From Alisma plantago-aquatica (Eukaryota > Streptophyta > Magnoliopsida > Alismatales > Alismataceae): a stretch of 64,000 bases of DNA. Positions 61,898 to 64,000 of this stretch are shown here, in pieces. The position numbers and the translations under genes are program-made. Every line of letters begins with the position of its first letter. Position 1 is the stretch's first letter. The DNA lies in NCBI GenBank assembly GCA_963693085.1, contig OY856411.1:115560767-115624766 (forward strand), read 5' to 3'. The notes beneath the pieces were generated by a model. It was not told the DNA's origin. It ran no database searches and saw only the letters and a program-made list of their open reading frames with translations.

Positions 61898-64000
61898 ATC
61901 AATTAACAATCCTTCATGTTGATTTCCGCACACATACAAGTCATCATTAGCTTCAATATTTGTTGGTGTTGGCAACCCAACTGAGAATGGATTGGAGTCA
62001 TCATAATATTCATAGTATTGTTCTTCATCTATAGGATCTTCAATGAACTGTCTTTTACCATGAAAAACAACTGACCATTTATCATTTGCAGGATCATCGA
62101 TATAAAATACTTGTTTCACATGTGATGCCAATATGAATGGTTCAGCCTTCTCGCCAATCTTTTCAAAGTTCACTAAAGTGAAACCCAATTCATCCACTAT
62201 AACTTTTTTGGTGTTATCAACCCATTTACATTTGAAGAGTGGAATTCTAAAATCTATGTAGTCAAATTCCCATATGTCTTCAATGACACCGTAATATGAC
62301 ATTTTAGCTTCACGTGGACTCTTATCCTTTGCACTTGCAAAAAACAGAGTCGATGCTTGAAGGGTGACCCCACTATTTTGGATGACACTCTTATCCTCTT
62401 GGCGCTTTGTGTAATATGTGAATCCATTAATGTCATACCCTTCATAAGACATAACAGTCAACTTTCATTTAAAGATGAGGCATTTGATAGTTTCAATAAT
62501 ATCATCTAGTGTTTTAGATAGTTGATGTAAGACTTTATCCTCAAACCACTTAATAAAAGTCTTGTTATGCTCTCTAGCAAGCCACATTGTATTGGCTCAA
62601 GGATATTGTCTTTTGATGAAATTGGTATGTTCTTCGATATAAACGTTCACTTCGTCCATGTTGTGTAAAATATACAAATGATCTTGTTCCAACTGCTCAC
62701 GACTGATTACTTTCACACGTGATCCCAAAATTCCTTTGCCAAATAGCTCGTCAATATTCTTGTCTTTATCAGGAGTGTCATTACCACTGAGAAAGTCATT
62801 GCAGAAATCCATAACCTCTCTCACCACATAACCTTCACTAATACTCCCTTCAGGGCGATAACGGTTTCGAACATCACCTTTAAAAATGCTCATGTATCGT
62901 TCAAACAGATACATCCAATGCAAGACAACCGGTCCCAAGATTTTCACTTCCCTAGTCAAGTGGACAACAATATGTACCATGATATCAAAGAACGAAGGAG
63001 GGAAATACATCTCAAGCTGACATAGGGTAACAACCACTTCTCTTTGCAAATTATCAAGAGTCTCAGGGTCAATAACTTTGCTACAGAGATTGTTGAAAAA
63101 GAAATAAAGTCTGGTGATTGCAAACCTTACATGCTTCGGCAATATAGATTGAATTTCCACGGGCAATATTTGTTGCATTAGAGTGTGACAATCATGACAT
63201 TTAAGACCTATCAACTTCAGATCATTCATTGATACCAATCTACTGATGTTGGATGAGTAACCATGTGGCACCTTAATATTTACCAAGCACTCAAAAAAAG
63301 CTTTCTTCTCCTTTCTAGACAACGTGTAACAAGCGGGAGGTAAGTATGTTCTTTTATTACCCATTTCACATAATGTTGTTAATTCTGACTGTATTCCCAT
63401 TTCACATAGGTCCAATCTTGATTTTATACCATATTTAGTATTACCTGGTATATTTAACAGAGTACCAATGATGCTATCACATACATTTTTCTCAACATGC
63501 ATTACATCGATACAATATTTGACTGTCAAAGCACTCTAATAAGGAAGATCCCAAAATATCGACTTCTTCTTGAATGAAGAATTGTCACTCCGTGTAGTAC
63601 ATTGTGATCTCTTACCAAATTCATTGACAAAGTCTTTTACTCTTTCATAAACAACCTCCCCTGGTATAGGTTTAGGTGCACTCCGTTCCTCATTCAATCC
63701 ATTGAATGCTTTGCGCTTCCTACGATACAGATGGAATTTTGGAAGAAACCTTCGATGACCGAGATATACATTCTTACCGCCATGTTTTAGTCTTGTTGAA
63801 TCAGTGTTCTCTTCACATATAGTACACACTTTAGCTCCTTTGACACTATATCTAGACAAATTCCCATATGCTGGAAAGTCATTAATAGTGCAAAACAACA
63901 TTGCATGCAAACGAAATGTCTCTCTTCGTGAAGTATCATAGGTCATCACACCTTCACCCCAGAGTTTCTTTAAGTCATCAATCAGAGGTTCAAGATAAAC
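61880..64000 (-). pseudogene. CACTA tnp2-type transposase, three in-frame stops, 5' end off window
   Basis: One reading frame runs from the window edge to a TAG at 61880: VYLEPLIDDLKKLWGEGV and INDFPAYGNLSRYS (tnp2 domain, 64000-63560), the zinc-finger-like CTICEENTDS, YCIDVMHVEKNVCDSIIGT, then a DUF4218-like part (LPPACYTLSRKEKKAFF, CQLEMYFPPSFFDIMVHI; 63300-62900) and a DUF4216-like end (YDINGFTYYTKRQEDK, DELGFTLVNF; 62440-61900). It is the enzyme that excises and integrates the element. Stops at 63536-63538 (TAG where PYW is expected), 62597-62599 (TGA) and near 62471 (TGA) break it. All three fit C-to-T changes. The frame is otherwise free of indels, so decay is recent. Confidence 0.9.

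Larger units (their letters stand above)
57967..64000 (-). mobile_element. En/Spm (CACTA) DNA transposon, left part
   Basis: Begins with the terminal motif CACTACTACAGAAC, followed by subterminal repeats, a spliced Ulp1-like protease pseudogene and a tnp2-type transposase, both on the minus strand. The other terminus lies beyond the window, so the TSD cannot be checked; the left 3 bp are AGA. A GC-rich retroposon is inserted at 60714-61877. Confidence 0.9.

Noticed and set aside
61579..61902. Several overlapping ORFs of 60-96 residues on both strands
   Set aside because: GC-rich retroposon head with few stops in all frames; no frame is favoured.

Overview
The window is repeat-dense nuclear DNA of a flowering plant. 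The evidence is Ty3/gypsy and Ty1/copia LTR retrotransposons primed by an initiator-Met-type site (TTGGTATCAGAGC), an En/Spm (CACTA) element with a tnp2-type transposase and a spliced Ulp1-like protease gene, LINE-type retroposons, long (TA)n tracts, and coding remnants decayed largely by C-to-T stop codons, as expected of methylated transposons. The sequence alone does not fix the order or genus. I recognise no intact cellular gene, tRNA, rRNA or CRISPR array.

Layout. (1) 321-21212 is a direct tandem duplication of about 10.44 kb (units 321-10758 and 10759-21212) whose ends share the 6-bp microhomology CTCTAT. Each unit holds part of a minus-strand chromovirus-like gypsy element with a 2801-bp LTR. 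Its gag is interrupted by a plus-strand, gag-only copia-type element (TR-GAG-like) with the same TCACT target duplication in both units, so the insertion predates the duplication. (2) 21034-22300 is a CpG-undepleted segment of unknown origin. (3) 22480-34570 is old AT-rich debris: copia reverse transcriptase pieces, a solo copia LTR, a degenerate local tandem repeat, a plus-strand gypsy LTR with primer site, and a second copia LTR copy. (4) 34571-42876 is a second gypsy element (minus) with decayed gag and pol. (5) 42877-57966 is what looks like one old minus-strand copia element, broken by the gypsy element, by a third, 7.6-kb gag-only element (45760-53352, TSD ACATC) carrying an extra ORF, and by a 5'-truncated LINE. 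(6) 57967-64000 is the left part of a CACTA element (TIR, subterminal hairpins, seven-exon Ulp1-like protease pseudogene, tnp2 transposase), itself hit by a GC-rich poly(A) retroposon with target-site duplication.

Functionally these are selfish elements in several nested layers. The gag-only family makes a coiled-coil CCHC protein but no polymerase, so it must depend on an autonomous copia partner not seen here. The CACTA element carries transposase and protease remnants on one strand. The features most worth follow-up are the microhomology tandem duplication and its chimeric ORF, the gag-only family with its CGGTCGA hairpins and second ORF, the CpG-rich island, and the CACTA element with its captured retroposon.
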